A DNA stretch of 64,000 bases, taken from positions 1-64,000 of the forward strand of contig CACMDY010000002.1 in the NCBI GenBank assembly GCA_902612605.1, given 5' to 3'. A program made the translations under genes and the position numbers. Shown piece after piece: positions 54,034 to 61,788 of the stretch (position 1 is the stretch's first letter; every line of letters starts with the position of its first letter). The notes beneath the pieces were generated by a model. It did no database searches, had not been told where the DNA came from, and was given only the letters and a program-made list of their open reading frames with translations. Source of the stretch: an uncultured Pelagibacteraceae bacterium. GTDB lineage: Bacteria; Pseudomonadota; Alphaproteobacteria; Pelagibacterales; Pelagibacteraceae.

Positions 54034-56184
54034 ATGACTGCATTAAAAAAACAAGATAAAGAAACACTAAAATCTAAATACATAAATAGAGAGCTGTCTT
54101 GGCTAAAATTCAACGACAGAGTTCTTCTTGAGGCCCAAAATTTTGAAAATCCTCTTTATGAAAGAATTAAATTTTTATCTATAGCTGGATCAAATTTAGA
54201 TGAATTTTTCATGGTTCGTGTTGCAGGTTTATATAGTCAAATCAAACAAGATGTAGATTCACTTAGTTCTGATGGTCTTACTCCTGATGAACAAATGAGT
54301 GAAGTTATTTTGGAAACAAATAATCTTCTTAATAAACAAAATAAAATATATAGAGATTTAATTCTTCAATTAAAAAAAGCAAATATAAGTATAGTTAAAC
54401 CTGAAAATTTAAGTAAACCTGAACAAAAAAGATTATTTAAAATTTTTAATGAAGAAATTTACCCTCTGCTAACCCCATCAGCAATAGACCCAGCTCATCC
54501 CTTTCCATTTATTGCAAATCAAGGAAGAGCATTAGTTATGAGATTAAATAAGAAAAATAAAAAAAGGACTTTAAATACAATAATAGTAATTCCAAAAGCT
54601 TTATCAAGATTTATTGAAATAGATGGAAATAAAAGTTTTAAAAAATTTTTAATTATAGATGATGTTATAAGTTTTTTTGCCTCTGAAATATTTCCTGATC
54701 ATGATTTAGATAAAAAAATGTTATTTAGAGTTATAAGAGATAGTGATGTAGAAATTCAAGAGGAGGCCGAAGATTTAGTAAGATCTTTTGAATTGGCTTT
54801 AAAAAGAAGAAGAACAGGTGACATAGTACGTTTAGAAATTTTAAAAAATAGTAATAATGACTTAATTAAGTTTATAACCAATAAGTTAAACGTAAAATCT
54901 GAATACATCTATGAAATTGAAGGCATTGTTGGAATTCAAGATATAGACCAAGTTTGTAAAATTAAAAATTCTAAATTAAGATTTAAAAATTTTAATCCCA
55001 GGGAGGTTGAGAGATTAAAGGAGTTTAATAATAATTTTTTTGATACTATAAAAAAAAAAGATTTAATAGTTCATCACCCTTTTGAAACATTTGATGCTGT
55101 CGTTGAGTTTTTAAATCAAGCTGCATATGATAAAAAAGTTATAGCAATTAAACAAACTCTATACAGAACAACGCTAGATTCTCCAATTGTTAAAGCATTA
55201 ATAACAGCAGCTGAAAATGGAAAGACAGTAACCGCTTTAATAGAGATCAAAGCAAGATTTGATGAAGAAGCAAACATTCAACTTTCAAGAAGTTTAGAAA
55301 AGGCAGGAATTCAAATAGTTTATGGTTTTGCAAAATATAAAACACATGCAAAATCATCTTTAATATTAAGAAAAGAGCAGGGAAAAATTCAAACTTATAT
55401 ACATCTGGGAACTGGCAATTATCACCCAGTTAATGCAAAAATTTATACTGACTTATCTTTATTTAGTTCTGATAAAAAATTAGCAACTGATGTGGAAAAA
55501 TTTTTTAATTATGTAACTGGTTATTCAAAACCACGAAATCTTAGTAAAATATCTATATCACCAATTAATCTTAGGGAAACCTTGAACAAATGTATTGCTA
55601 ACGAGATTACAAATGTCAAAAAAGGTAAAAAAGGTGAAATATGGGCCAAAATGAATTCCTTAGTAGATCCAGCGATAATTGATAAATTTTACGAAGCTTC
55701 AAATGCTGGAGTAAAGATATTTTTATTTGTAAGAGGTGTTTGTTGTTTAAGACCTGGAGTTAAAGATAAATCTGAAAATATAATAGTTAAAAGCATGATT
55801 GGAAGATTTTTGGAACACTCAAGAATTTATTGTTTTGCAAATGGAAAAACAATGCCTAGTAGAGATGCAAAAGTTTTTATTTCATCAGCAGATTTAATGC
55901 CAAGAAATTTAAATCGAAGAGTAGAACTTCTAGTTCCAATTGAAAACCAAACAGTCCACGAACAAGTTCTTGATCAAATTATGTTAGCTAATTATTTAGA
56001 TAAAAACCAAAGTTGGGAACTTGATGCTAGTGGAAATTATAAAAAAATTAAATATAGTGAAAATGATTCTTTTTCAGCCCATGATTATTTTATGAATAAT
56101 CCTAGTTTATCTGGAAGAGGTAAAGCTAAATTAAAAATGAAACCAAAAAAATTAAATTTAAGATTAATTAAAAGTGGAAATTAA
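54034..56184 (+). CDS. ppk: Polyphosphate kinase 1
   Basis: Polymerises the gamma-phosphate of ATP into polyphosphate. The 716 residues show the N-terminal domain (YINRELSWLKFNDRVLLEAQN, FLSIAGSNLDEFFMVRVAGL), LTPSAIDPAHPFPFIANQGRAL and the head domain. The two phospholipase-D-like catalytic domains have the autophosphorylated His near residue 438 (YKTHAKSSLILR), IHLGTGNYHPVNAKIYTDLS, and FISSADLMPRNLNRRVELLVP. It overlaps ppx by 11 bases, a common operon. In a phosphate cluster it would store phosphate after bursts of uptake. Confidence 0.96.
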   Translation: MTALKKQDKETLKSKYINRELSWLKFNDRVLLEAQNFENPLYERIKFLSIAGSNLDEFFMVRVAGLYSQIKQDVDSLSSDGLTPDEQMSEVILETNNLLNKQNKIYRDLILQLKKANISIVKPENLSKPEQKRLFKIFNEEIYPLLTPSAIDPAHPFPFIANQGRALVMRLNKKNKKRTLNTIIVIPKALSRFIEIDGNKSFKKFLIIDDVISFFASEIFPDHDLDKKMLFRVIRDSDVEIQEEAEDLVRSFELALKRRRTGDIVRLEILKNSNNDLIKFITNKLNVKSEYIYEIEGIVGIQDIDQVCKIKNSKLRFKNFNPREVERLKEFNNNFFDTIKKKDLIVHHPFETFDAVVEFLNQAAYDKKVIAIKQTLYRTTLDSPIVKALITAAENGKTVTALIEIKARFDEEANIQLSRSLEKAGIQIVYGFAKYKTHAKSSLILRKEQGKIQTYIHLGTGNYHPVNAKIYTDLSLFSSDKKLATDVEKFFNYVTGYSKPRNLSKISISPINLRETLNKCIANEITNVKKGKKGEIWAKMNSLVDPAIIDKFYEASNAGVKIFLFVRGVCCLRPGVKDKSENIIVKSMIGRFLEHSRIYCFANGKTMPSRDAKVFISSADLMPRNLNRRVELLVPIENQTVHEQVLDQIMLANYLDKNQSWELDASGNYKKIKYSENDSFSAHDYFMNNPSLSGRGKAKLKMKPKKLNLRLIKSGN

Positions 56185-57685
56185 AGTTTTAAAAAATAAT
56201 CAAAATCTGAAATTAAAACCTGCTAAATTAGCAGTAATTGATATAGGTTCCAATTCTATCAGGATGTTAATCTATGAAGATTTTAACTCATCTCGTGTGC
56301 CTTTTTTCAATGAAAAAGCCGTTTGTGAACTTGGTAAAAATTTAGATAAGTCAAGAAAACTTAATAAATCTGGTGTGGATTATGCCCAAAAAGTATTGAA
56401 GAGATTTTCAGAAATTTTAAATGTTTCCAAAATTGTTAATTTAAAAATAATAGCAACTGCTGTTTTAAGAGAAGCAACAGATTCAAAACCCTTCGTTGAA
56501 TACGTAGAAAACCTTTTTAAAAAAAAAATAGAAATCTTAAGTGGTGACGAAGAAGCAATTTGTTCAGCTGAAGGTGTTAAAATTGGATTTGATAATGTAG
56601 ATGGGTTAGTTGCTGATCTTGGTGGAGGAAGTTTAGAATTGGCTAGAGTTGAAAATGGTTTGATTACTAATAAAACATCTTTTCCTTTAGGTGTTTTAAG
56701 ACTACTTAATAATCCAATTGTAAAAAAGAGAAACCTTTCTAAATATATAAAACAACTTTTGAGAGAAGAGAAATGGTTATCTAAAAAAAAATTTCAAAAT
56801 TTGTATTTAGTTGGAGGAACATGGAGAGCTTTATTTAAACTTCATCTTTTTCAAAATAAACATCCTGTCCATATAATTCATCAGTATTCAGTAAATTATG
56901 AAACTATATCATCATTTGTAGAAAAAATAGCATCGTTTAATAAAGCAAAACTAAAAACAGTTGAATATATATCTAAATCTAGAACACCTTATCTACCATA
57001 TAGCTCTATTATTTTAGATGAGATCATGAAAGTCACAAATCCAAAAAACATAATTTGTTCTATAAGCGGTATTAGGGAGGGATCTTTGACGAAAGATTAC
57101 TTTAAAAATATTGATAACTCTCAGGTTTTTGAAAAATCATTAGAATATATTTCTAAGAAAAGAGGTGATTTGGGATTAACTTACAAAAAGTATTATGAAT
57201 TTATCAAACCTGTATTTGATGGTAATGAATATTTTAATGAAAAATTACTTAACTTAGCTTGTGTTTTAAGTCATATGGATTGGGGACTAGGTGCTTTTCA
57301 AAAGGCAGAATTAGTTTTTCAAGAAACATTAAATACCCCTTTATTGAGACTTTCACATAAAGAAAGAATTCAAATAGCTCTTTCATGTTATTGGAGGTAC
57401 TGCAGTATTAAATACAATCCAAAAATAGAATATTTGACTTTTTTAAATAATAATGAAATTTTTTCTAGCAAACAAGTTGGTGCAGCCTTAAGATTTGCTC
57501 ACTCACTAACATCTATTTCAACTATCTTTTTAGAGGAATTTAAATTGTATAAAAGAGGCAACTCTGTATTTTTAAAAATTCCAGCACAACATCAAGAAAT
57601 AATTTCTAAACAAGCCACAAAAAGATTTAAAGCTCTGGCGAGAGAATTATTTTTAGAACCAAGAGTAATTTATTCAAATAATTAA
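56174..57685 (+). CDS. ppx: Exopolyphosphatase (Ppx/GppA family)
   Basis: Releases phosphate from polyphosphate ends; guanosine pentaphosphatase activity is the alternative within this family. The 503 residues begin with an ASKHA ATPase fold, AVIDIGSNSIRMLIYED (phosphate-1 loop), IIATAVLREATDS, ILSGDEEAICSAEGV and ADLGGGSLELARV (phosphate-2 loop). A C-terminal HD-like helical domain follows, typical of longer PPX. The start is GTG at 56174 inside the ppk end. A strong terminator follows at 57818. Confidence 0.92.
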   Translation: MEIKVLKNNQNLKLKPAKLAVIDIGSNSIRMLIYEDFNSSRVPFFNEKAVCELGKNLDKSRKLNKSGVDYAQKVLKRFSEILNVSKIVNLKIIATAVLREATDSKPFVEYVENLFKKKIEILSGDEEAICSAEGVKIGFDNVDGLVADLGGGSLELARVENGLITNKTSFPLGVLRLLNNPIVKKRNLSKYIKQLLREEKWLSKKKFQNLYLVGGTWRALFKLHLFQNKHPVHIIHQYSVNYETISSFVEKIASFNKAKLKTVEYISKSRTPYLPYSSIILDEIMKVTNPKNIICSISGIREGSLTKDYFKNIDNSQVFEKSLEYISKKRGDLGLTYKKYYEFIKPVFDGNEYFNEKLLNLACVLSHMDWGLGAFQKAELVFQETLNTPLLRLSHKERIQIALSCYWRYCSIKYNPKIEYLTFLNNNEIFSSKQVGAALRFAHSLTSISTIFLEEFKLYKRGNSVFLKIPAQHQEIISKQATKRFKALARELFLEPRVIYSNN

Positions 57686-57817
57686 TATATAATTTAATTT
57701 ATTACAACTCACAGGTTAGTGATTTTTCTTCTTTAATATATTTTTAATTTTATTGAAACATATCTTTAATCCAAATGTAATATTCTTCTGTGATTAAATT
57801 GTAAACATTAAACCCCT

Positions 57818-57856
57818 GAAATACGCTCGGTATTATTATTGAGCGTATTTCTTTTT
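57818..57856 (+). terminator. Rho-independent terminator after ppx
   Basis: An 11-bp perfect stem GAAATACGCTC (57818-57828) / GAGCGTATTTC (57841-57851) with a 12-base loop is followed by five T residues. The right arm and part of the loop also encode the last codons and stop of the convergent NUDIX gene. The rest of the 150-base ppx-NUDIX gap is AT-rich with nothing else visible. Confidence 0.82.
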
Positions 57857-58324
57857 ATAAAACAAATACATTCCTATATGAGATGCATTGTTAAATTTAC
57901 CATTCTCAATTAATTTAATTATTTGATGATCTGAAACTATGTGGATTTTAATTCCTTTTTCAGGCTTTAAAATTTTAATAAGATTATTACAAAAAAAACC
58001 AGTAATTTTAGTGGTGAGTCGACCTGGTTCAGAATAAAATGAAGTAATTTTTCTCAATTTATTTCTTGATTTATATCCTGTTTCTTCAATTAATTCTTTT
58101 TTAGCAGATATTAAAGCTGTTTCATGTTTTTCAATTATACCAGATGGAAACTCAAAATTAATTTGATTTATAGGAATTCTTTTTTGTGAAACCAAAATAT
58201 ACTTGTTCTTAATTTTGGGTATTACTATTGAAAGGTTTGAGGTTTTTAAAAAATGATAAAATTCTTTTTTTTTAAATTTTTTATTAATTAATTTAATATT
58301 TTTTGTTAGTTTTAAATTTTTCAA
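57836..58324 (-). CDS. NUDIX hydrolase (ADP-ribose pyrophosphatase-like)
   Basis: A 162-residue NUDIX protein with the box GIIEKHETALISAKKELIEETGY, where Lys replaces the usual Arg before the first Glu of the REUXEE core. FEFPSG precedes it and FYSEPGRLTTKITGFF follows, giving an ADP-ribose/ADP-sugar pyrophosphatase look. I infer a TTG start at 58324 overlapping the aquaporin stop by 4 bases (TTGA). The frame stays open for another 57 codons upstream, but those overlap the aquaporin coding region and read as non-protein-like. Substrate unknown. It is last in the small-membrane-protein-arsC-aquaporin run. Confidence 0.78.
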   Translation of the reverse strand: MKNLKLTKNIKLINKKFKKKEFYHFLKTSNLSIVIPKIKNKYILVSQKRIPINQINFEFPSGIIEKHETALISAKKELIEETGYKSRNKLRKITSFYSEPGRLTTKITGFFCNNLIKILKPEKGIKIHIVSDHQIIKLIENGKFNNASHIGMYLFYKKKYAQ

Positions 58325-58980
58325 TCTTTTTTTAAGAATAATTTTTTTGCGATATAAACAGCAATTAACATACCAATTAATTCTGCAATTATATAAAAAG
58401 GAGTGTTTAAATAACTTATACCAGTAAACGACTCTGTGAATGTTCTTGCTATTGTTACAGCAGGATTTGCAAAAGAAGTTGAAGAGGTAAACCAATAACC
58501 AGCAGTGATATATAAACCTACTGATCCAGCAACAGCTATTTTACCTGATCTCATTGAACCAAAAATTATTAAAATAAGACCCAACGTAGCAACTATTTCA
58601 GAAGTAAAAATATAAATCCCACTCCTTGACTTTGTTGATAATTCAAAAACCTGATGTTCAAAAAAGAAATTAGCTAATACTACACCTAGCAAACATCCAA
58701 GTATCTGAGCAGAAATATAAAAGGGTAGAAGGTTTTTTTTTAACTTTCCTGTAATTGTCATAGCAATACTTACAAATGGATTGAAATGAGCCCCAGATAC
58801 ATCAGCAAATACTGTTATTAGCACAAACAATCCAGCTCCGGTTGCCAATGTGTTTGCTATTAGCATTACTGCTATATCATTAGTTAGATTTTCTGCCATT
58901 AAACCTGATCCAACTATGATCATGACCAGAAAGCAACTTCCAATGAACTCTGAAAGAAAATATCTATTTTTATTTTTCAT
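58321..58980 (-). CDS. MIP-family aquaporin, AqpS-like, linked to arsenate reductase
   Basis: A 219-residue major intrinsic protein with six helices. It starts FLSEFIGSCFLVMIIVGSGLMA. The first pore loop is SGAHFNPFVSIAM, which has NPF in place of the canonical NPA. The second is FANPAVTIARTFTESF with NPA and the selectivity-filter Arg. Directly downstream of arsC (11-base overlap), it matches the rhizobial arrangement in which an aquaglyceroporin lets arsenite flow out after ArsC reduces arsenate. The arsenic role is inferred from the neighbour; water or glycerol transport are the alternatives. Confidence 0.85.
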   Translation of the reverse strand: MKNKNRYFLSEFIGSCFLVMIIVGSGLMAENLTNDIAVMLIANTLATGAGLFVLITVFADVSGAHFNPFVSIAMTITGKLKKNLLPFYISAQILGCLLGVVLANFFFEHQVFELSTKSRSGIYIFTSEIVATLGLILIIFGSMRSGKIAVAGSVGLYITAGYWFTSSTSFANPAVTIARTFTESFTGISYLNTPFYIIAELIGMLIAVYIAKKLFLKKD

Positions 58981-59401
58981 CTATCCAATCTTTAATTTTA
59001 TTACTTATAATATTGAAAGTTTTTCTAATGATTATTTGCTTTTCTTCGTCATTTACATTTTGAAGTTTAGCTACCGGATCTTCTATATCCCAATGTATAA
59101 TTTGGTTTTTATCAGGCCAAATAGGACATACCTCATTATTTGCGTTGTTGCATACAGTTATTACATGATCCATTTTTAATTCTTTATTGATAAATTCTTC
59201 AAAGTTTTTAGAACTATAATTAGTTAGATCATAACTTTTATTTTTTTCTAAAAAACTTTTAACATCTTCATTGATTTTTCCAGATGGATTACTACCAGCA
59301 CTAAAAGCATTAAATTTATTTGAGTATTCGTTATTAATAATACTCTCAGCGATAATGCTTCTCGCTGAATTTCCTGTGCATACAAATAAAATATTTTTCA
59401 T
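58970..59401 (-). CDS. arsC: Arsenate reductase, thioredoxin-coupled LMW-phosphatase type
   Basis: Reduces arsenate to arsenite in the cytosol. The 143 residues have the low-molecular-weight phosphatase P-loop VCTGNSARSI (Cys8 and Arg of CX5R). FSAGSNPSGKINEDV follows, then the arsenate-reductase end HVITVCNNANNEVCPIWPDKNQIIHWDIEDPVA. The cysteines in CNNANNEVC supply the resolving thiols absent from true tyrosine phosphatases. Arsenate is a phosphate mimic, which explains its place next to the phosphate uptake island. It overlaps the aquaporin by 11 bases and the small membrane gene by one. Confidence 0.93.
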   Translation of the reverse strand: MKNILFVCTGNSARSIIAESIINNEYSNKFNAFSAGSNPSGKINEDVKSFLEKNKSYDLTNYSSKNFEEFINKELKMDHVITVCNNANNEVCPIWPDKNQIIHWDIEDPVAKLQNVNDEEKQIIIRKTFNIISNKIKDWIDEK

Positions 59402-59622
59402 TAAAAAATAATTTTATAAATACCAATTACAAACAAAGGAATTTGTAATCCAAAATTTGTTAAAATTGCCTTATCTTTTGAGATGAAACCTGCAATCGTC
59501 CAACCGACTACACCAAGACCATGAAAATATATATTAATTGGATATATATTTAAATTTGTAAGCAATATTCCTGTTAAGACTAAAAACGTGCTTATCCATT
59601 TAAGATATTTTTTTAAAAACAT
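59401..59622 (-). CDS. Small membrane protein of unknown function upstream of arsC
   Basis: The 73 residues form two or three membrane segments: about 8-25 (WISTFLVLTGILLTNLNI), 32-47 (FHGLGVVGWTIAGFIS) and 54-72 (ILTNFGLQIPLFVIGIYKIIF). I do not recognise a characterised family. An AAAGGAG ribosome-binding site sits just upstream of the ATG and supports the start. It is the first gene of the run leading into arsC, aquaporin and NUDIX. A PhoB-like repeat lies 21 bases upstream of its ATG. Confidence 0.78.
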   Translation of the reverse strand: MFLKKYLKWISTFLVLTGILLTNLNIYPINIYFHGLGVVGWTIAGFISKDKAILTNFGLQIPLFVIGIYKIIF

Positions 59623-59643
59623 AAAACTCCTTTCTTCATACTT

Positions 59644-59661
59644 ATGACAGTTATGTTAAAG
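59644..59661 (-). promoter_or_regulatory. Candidate PhoB box upstream of the arsenate operon
   Basis: On the minus strand the bases read CTTTAAC-ATAA-CTGTCAT: one perfect CTGTCAT half-site and one weak half-site 11 bases before it, 13 of 18 matches to the E. coli-type Pho box. The distance to the start codon is short (21 bases), which lowers confidence. Confidence 0.4.
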
Positions 59662-59680
59662 ATTTATTAAAATTATTATT

Positions 59681-60019
59681 TTATATTAAATTGATTATGT
59701 ATCTATGGATAAAATATCCTCCGATTAGCAATATTAAACCTGCAATATAAATTATGAAAAAATTCATATTCAATGATTTTGCAAAAAAGAAGGGTACAAA
59801 AAATAAATAACTTGCTGGTACTGCAATAAATATACTTTTTGTAAACATTACTGTTTTCTCTGTATCATTATGCTCATAATACGAAAACAGTATCGCTATT
59901 AGTGATACCAAAGGTAAAGCAATAATAAATCCAGCGAGCTTAGGATTTTGACCAGCCAACCAACTTGAAAAAGCAACAATTAAACCTGCTGCTACAACTT
60001 TAAAAATAAAAAATAACAT
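59681..60019 (-). CDS. Small integral membrane protein, DUF3147-like
   Basis: The 112 residues form about four membrane helices. The N-terminal part LKFKVVAAGLIVAFSSWL-type helix, then KLAGFIIALPLVSLIAILFSYYEHNDTEK, a third helix with AVPASYLFFVPFFFAK, and a last helix before the basic end match what I recall of the DUF3147 family, whose function is unknown. It follows the peroxiredoxin gene after 6 bases, so it is probably the last gene of znuCB-zur-prx. Family assignment is from memory of the pattern LASLPLVSLLA plus a following Asp-Thr-Glu-Lys, and is moderate. Confidence 0.7.
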   Translation of the reverse strand: MLFFIFKVVAAGLIVAFSSWLAGQNPKLAGFIIALPLVSLIAILFSYYEHNDTEKTVMFTKSIFIAVPASYLFFVPFFFAKSLNMNFFIIYIAGLILLIGGYFIHRYIINLI

Positions 60020-60025
60020 CTGTTT

Positions 60026-60565
60026 TTAGCTTGTTGCAAATTCTTTAATTTTCTCAAAACTGAAGTGATCGGCTATATCTTTCTTGGCGTAGTATACTTC
60101 ATCAACTGTGCCTTGTTCGTTTATCAAAACATCTGTAACAGCTATATCAAAATGACCTTTAATTTTTAAAGGAATATATCCCTTTAACATTGCAGGTATT
60201 ATTTTATGAGATTTAAATAGCATTGCAGATAATGTTTTCATCATTGATCTTTCAATTTCATATTTTTGAAAATATTTAAAATCTTCATCGGCCAGTACAG
60301 TAAAAGGTAAATTGTTATGTTTTTTCATATATGACCTTAAATTATCAACCGGCGAGTGAAATATTGCAACATGTGTAAAATTATTTCCTAACTCATTAAA
60401 TCTTTTATTAATTTCGTTTAATCTAAGATTGCAAAAACTACATCCAGCTATTCTGTAAAAAGTTAAAAGAACTTTCTTTCCATGTGTTTCTGATAAATTA
60501 AATGTAGACCCGTCATCTCTTGGAAGTGTAATTTCTTCTATTTTATCTCCTTTGGAGATCTTCAT
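60026..60565 (-). CDS. Peroxiredoxin-like thioredoxin-fold protein
   Basis: A 179-residue AhpC/TSA-like redoxin. The strand-turn KGDKIEEITLPRDDGSTFNLSE leads to KVLLTFYRIAGCSFCNLRLNEINKRF with a CSFC active site. HVAIFHSPVDNLRSYMKKHNNLPFTVLADEDFKYFQKY follows and resembles the AhpC-TSA2/redoxin group. I chose the ATG at 60565 because it overlaps the zur stop as ATGA. Reductant and substrate are unknown. Its place directly after zur suggests co-regulation with zinc supply. Confidence 0.82.
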   Translation of the reverse strand: MKISKGDKIEEITLPRDDGSTFNLSETHGKKVLLTFYRIAGCSFCNLRLNEINKRFNELGNNFTHVAIFHSPVDNLRSYMKKHNNLPFTVLADEDFKYFQKYEIERSMMKTLSAMLFKSHKIIPAMLKGYIPLKIKGHFDIAVTDVLINEQGTVDEVYYAKKDIADHFSFEKIKEFATS

Positions 60566-60960
60566 TTGATAGAGCATTTTTTACAAAGCCCAAAGAATTC
60601 AAGATTATATTTATTGAATTTCATACCCGCTTTGTCTTGAAAATTTTTTAAATATTTTGAAAGTTTGCTGTCACTAATTTCACTTACTTCTTCACAGCTT
60701 TCACATATTGAAAATGCTGTTGCCTTTGAGATCTGACAATTTGAATTTTTACATGCAACGAAAGCATTTCTACTTTCAATTTTGTGAATTTTTCCAATTT
60801 CAACCAATTTATCAAGCGCTCTATAAACTTGAAGAGGGGCTTTAATACCTTTTTTTTGCACATTATGTAAAATTGAATAAGCTTTTATGGGCTCATTTAC
60901 TTTTTCAATGAAATCAAGAACTATTTGTTGATTTTTTGATAGTGTTTCCTGTTTAAGCAT
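60562..60960 (-). CDS. zur: Zinc uptake regulator, Fur family (Zur)
   Basis: A 132-residue Fur-family repressor. The winged helix has KNQQIVLDFIEKVNEPIKAYSILHNVQ and PLQVYRALDKLVEIGKIHKIES. The dimerisation domain has AFVACKNSNCQIS, the zinc-binding CESC and the terminal CKKC, the structural zinc cysteines of Fur/Zur. It is called Zur rather than Fur from its position directly after znuCB and from two Zur-type palindromes before znuC/znuA. The gap to znuB is 24 bases. Confidence 0.9.
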   Translation of the reverse strand: MLKQETLSKNQQIVLDFIEKVNEPIKAYSILHNVQKKGIKAPLQVYRALDKLVEIGKIHKIESRNAFVACKNSNCQISKATAFSICESCEEVSEISDSKLSKYLKNFQDKAGMKFNKYNLEFFGLCKKCSIK

Positions 60961-60984
60961 AGTTTTTCTTTTATCAATTTCCCA

Positions 60985-61788
60985 TTAGTTTTTCAATTGT
61001 ATCGTCTGTTTAATTTTAAATAGAGATATTACAAATAATAATAACGCTGCAGCAATGATAGATGGACCCGAAGGAGTATTGAATTGCAATGAAGAAAATA
61101 AACCCATGATTACTGATAATAATCCTCCACATATAGAAAAAATTACCATCTTTTTGGGAGTATCTGATATGTTACGAGCCATAGCCGTTGGTATAATTAA
61201 CATCCCAGTTATTAATAAAAGTCCTACAATTTTTATAGAAATTGCAATTATTGCTGCCATTAAAATAGTAAATATTGCTTTTGCTCTATCAGGATTTAAT
61301 CCTTCTGCTTCTGCAAGTTCATAATTTACTGTTGAAGCAAATAAAGGTTTCCAAATTATTTTTAATACAATTAAAATTATTGCTCCTCCTCCCCATATAA
61401 TTATCAAATCATCAACATTAACAGCTAATATGTCTCCAAATAATAGTCCCATGACATCAAATCTTATAAATGAGAGAAAACCAATTACCACTAAGCCAAC
61501 TGCTAATGCTGAGTGAGCTAAAAGACCAAGTAAAGCATCACCGGGCAAATTAGTATTTTTTTCAAGTTTAACTAATATGATTGCTATTACTGATGAAATG
61601 ATAAATATCGAAATTGCTATATTAATTTCGAATGCCAATGCCATTGTAACACCAAGTAATGCTGAATGTGCTAATGTATCTCCGAAATAAGATAATCTTC
61701 TCCAAACTACAAAGCAGCCCAAAGGACCTGTTACAAAAGCAACACCTATACCAGCAATTAAAGCTCTTATAAAAAAATCATCAAACAT
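60985..61788 (-). CDS. znuB: Zinc ABC transporter permease ZnuB
   Basis: Membrane channel of the high-affinity zinc importer. The 267 residues form about eight helices of the ABC-3 family. ALIAGIGVAFVTGPLGCFVVWRRLSYFGDTLAHSALLGV is at the N-terminus, with LVKLEKNTNLPGDALLGLLAHSALAVGLV, ELAEAEGLNPDRAKAIFTILMA and IKIVGLLLITGMLIIPTAMARNIS. It starts directly after the znuC stop with no gap. Confidence 0.94.
   Translation of the reverse strand: MFDDFFIRALIAGIGVAFVTGPLGCFVVWRRLSYFGDTLAHSALLGVTMALAFEINIAISIFIISSVIAIILVKLEKNTNLPGDALLGLLAHSALAVGLVVIGFLSFIRFDVMGLLFGDILAVNVDDLIIIWGGGAIILIVLKIIWKPLFASTVNYELAEAEGLNPDRAKAIFTILMAAIIAISIKIVGLLLITGMLIIPTAMARNISDTPKKMVIFSICGGLLSVIMGLFSSLQFNTPSGPSIIAAALLLFVISLFKIKQTIQLKN

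Noticed and set aside
54021-54113. Longer N-terminus for the SixA-like gene, with 31 extra residues overlapping ppk
   Set aside because: The histidine phosphatase fold begins right after the ATG at 54020, and the extension would overlap 80 bases of ppk on the opposite strand with unconvincing sequence.
58325-58495. Upstream extension of the NUDIX frame (57 codons rich in Cys, Asn and Tyr)
   Set aside because: It lies entirely inside the aquaporin gene in another frame and reads as a shadow of it.
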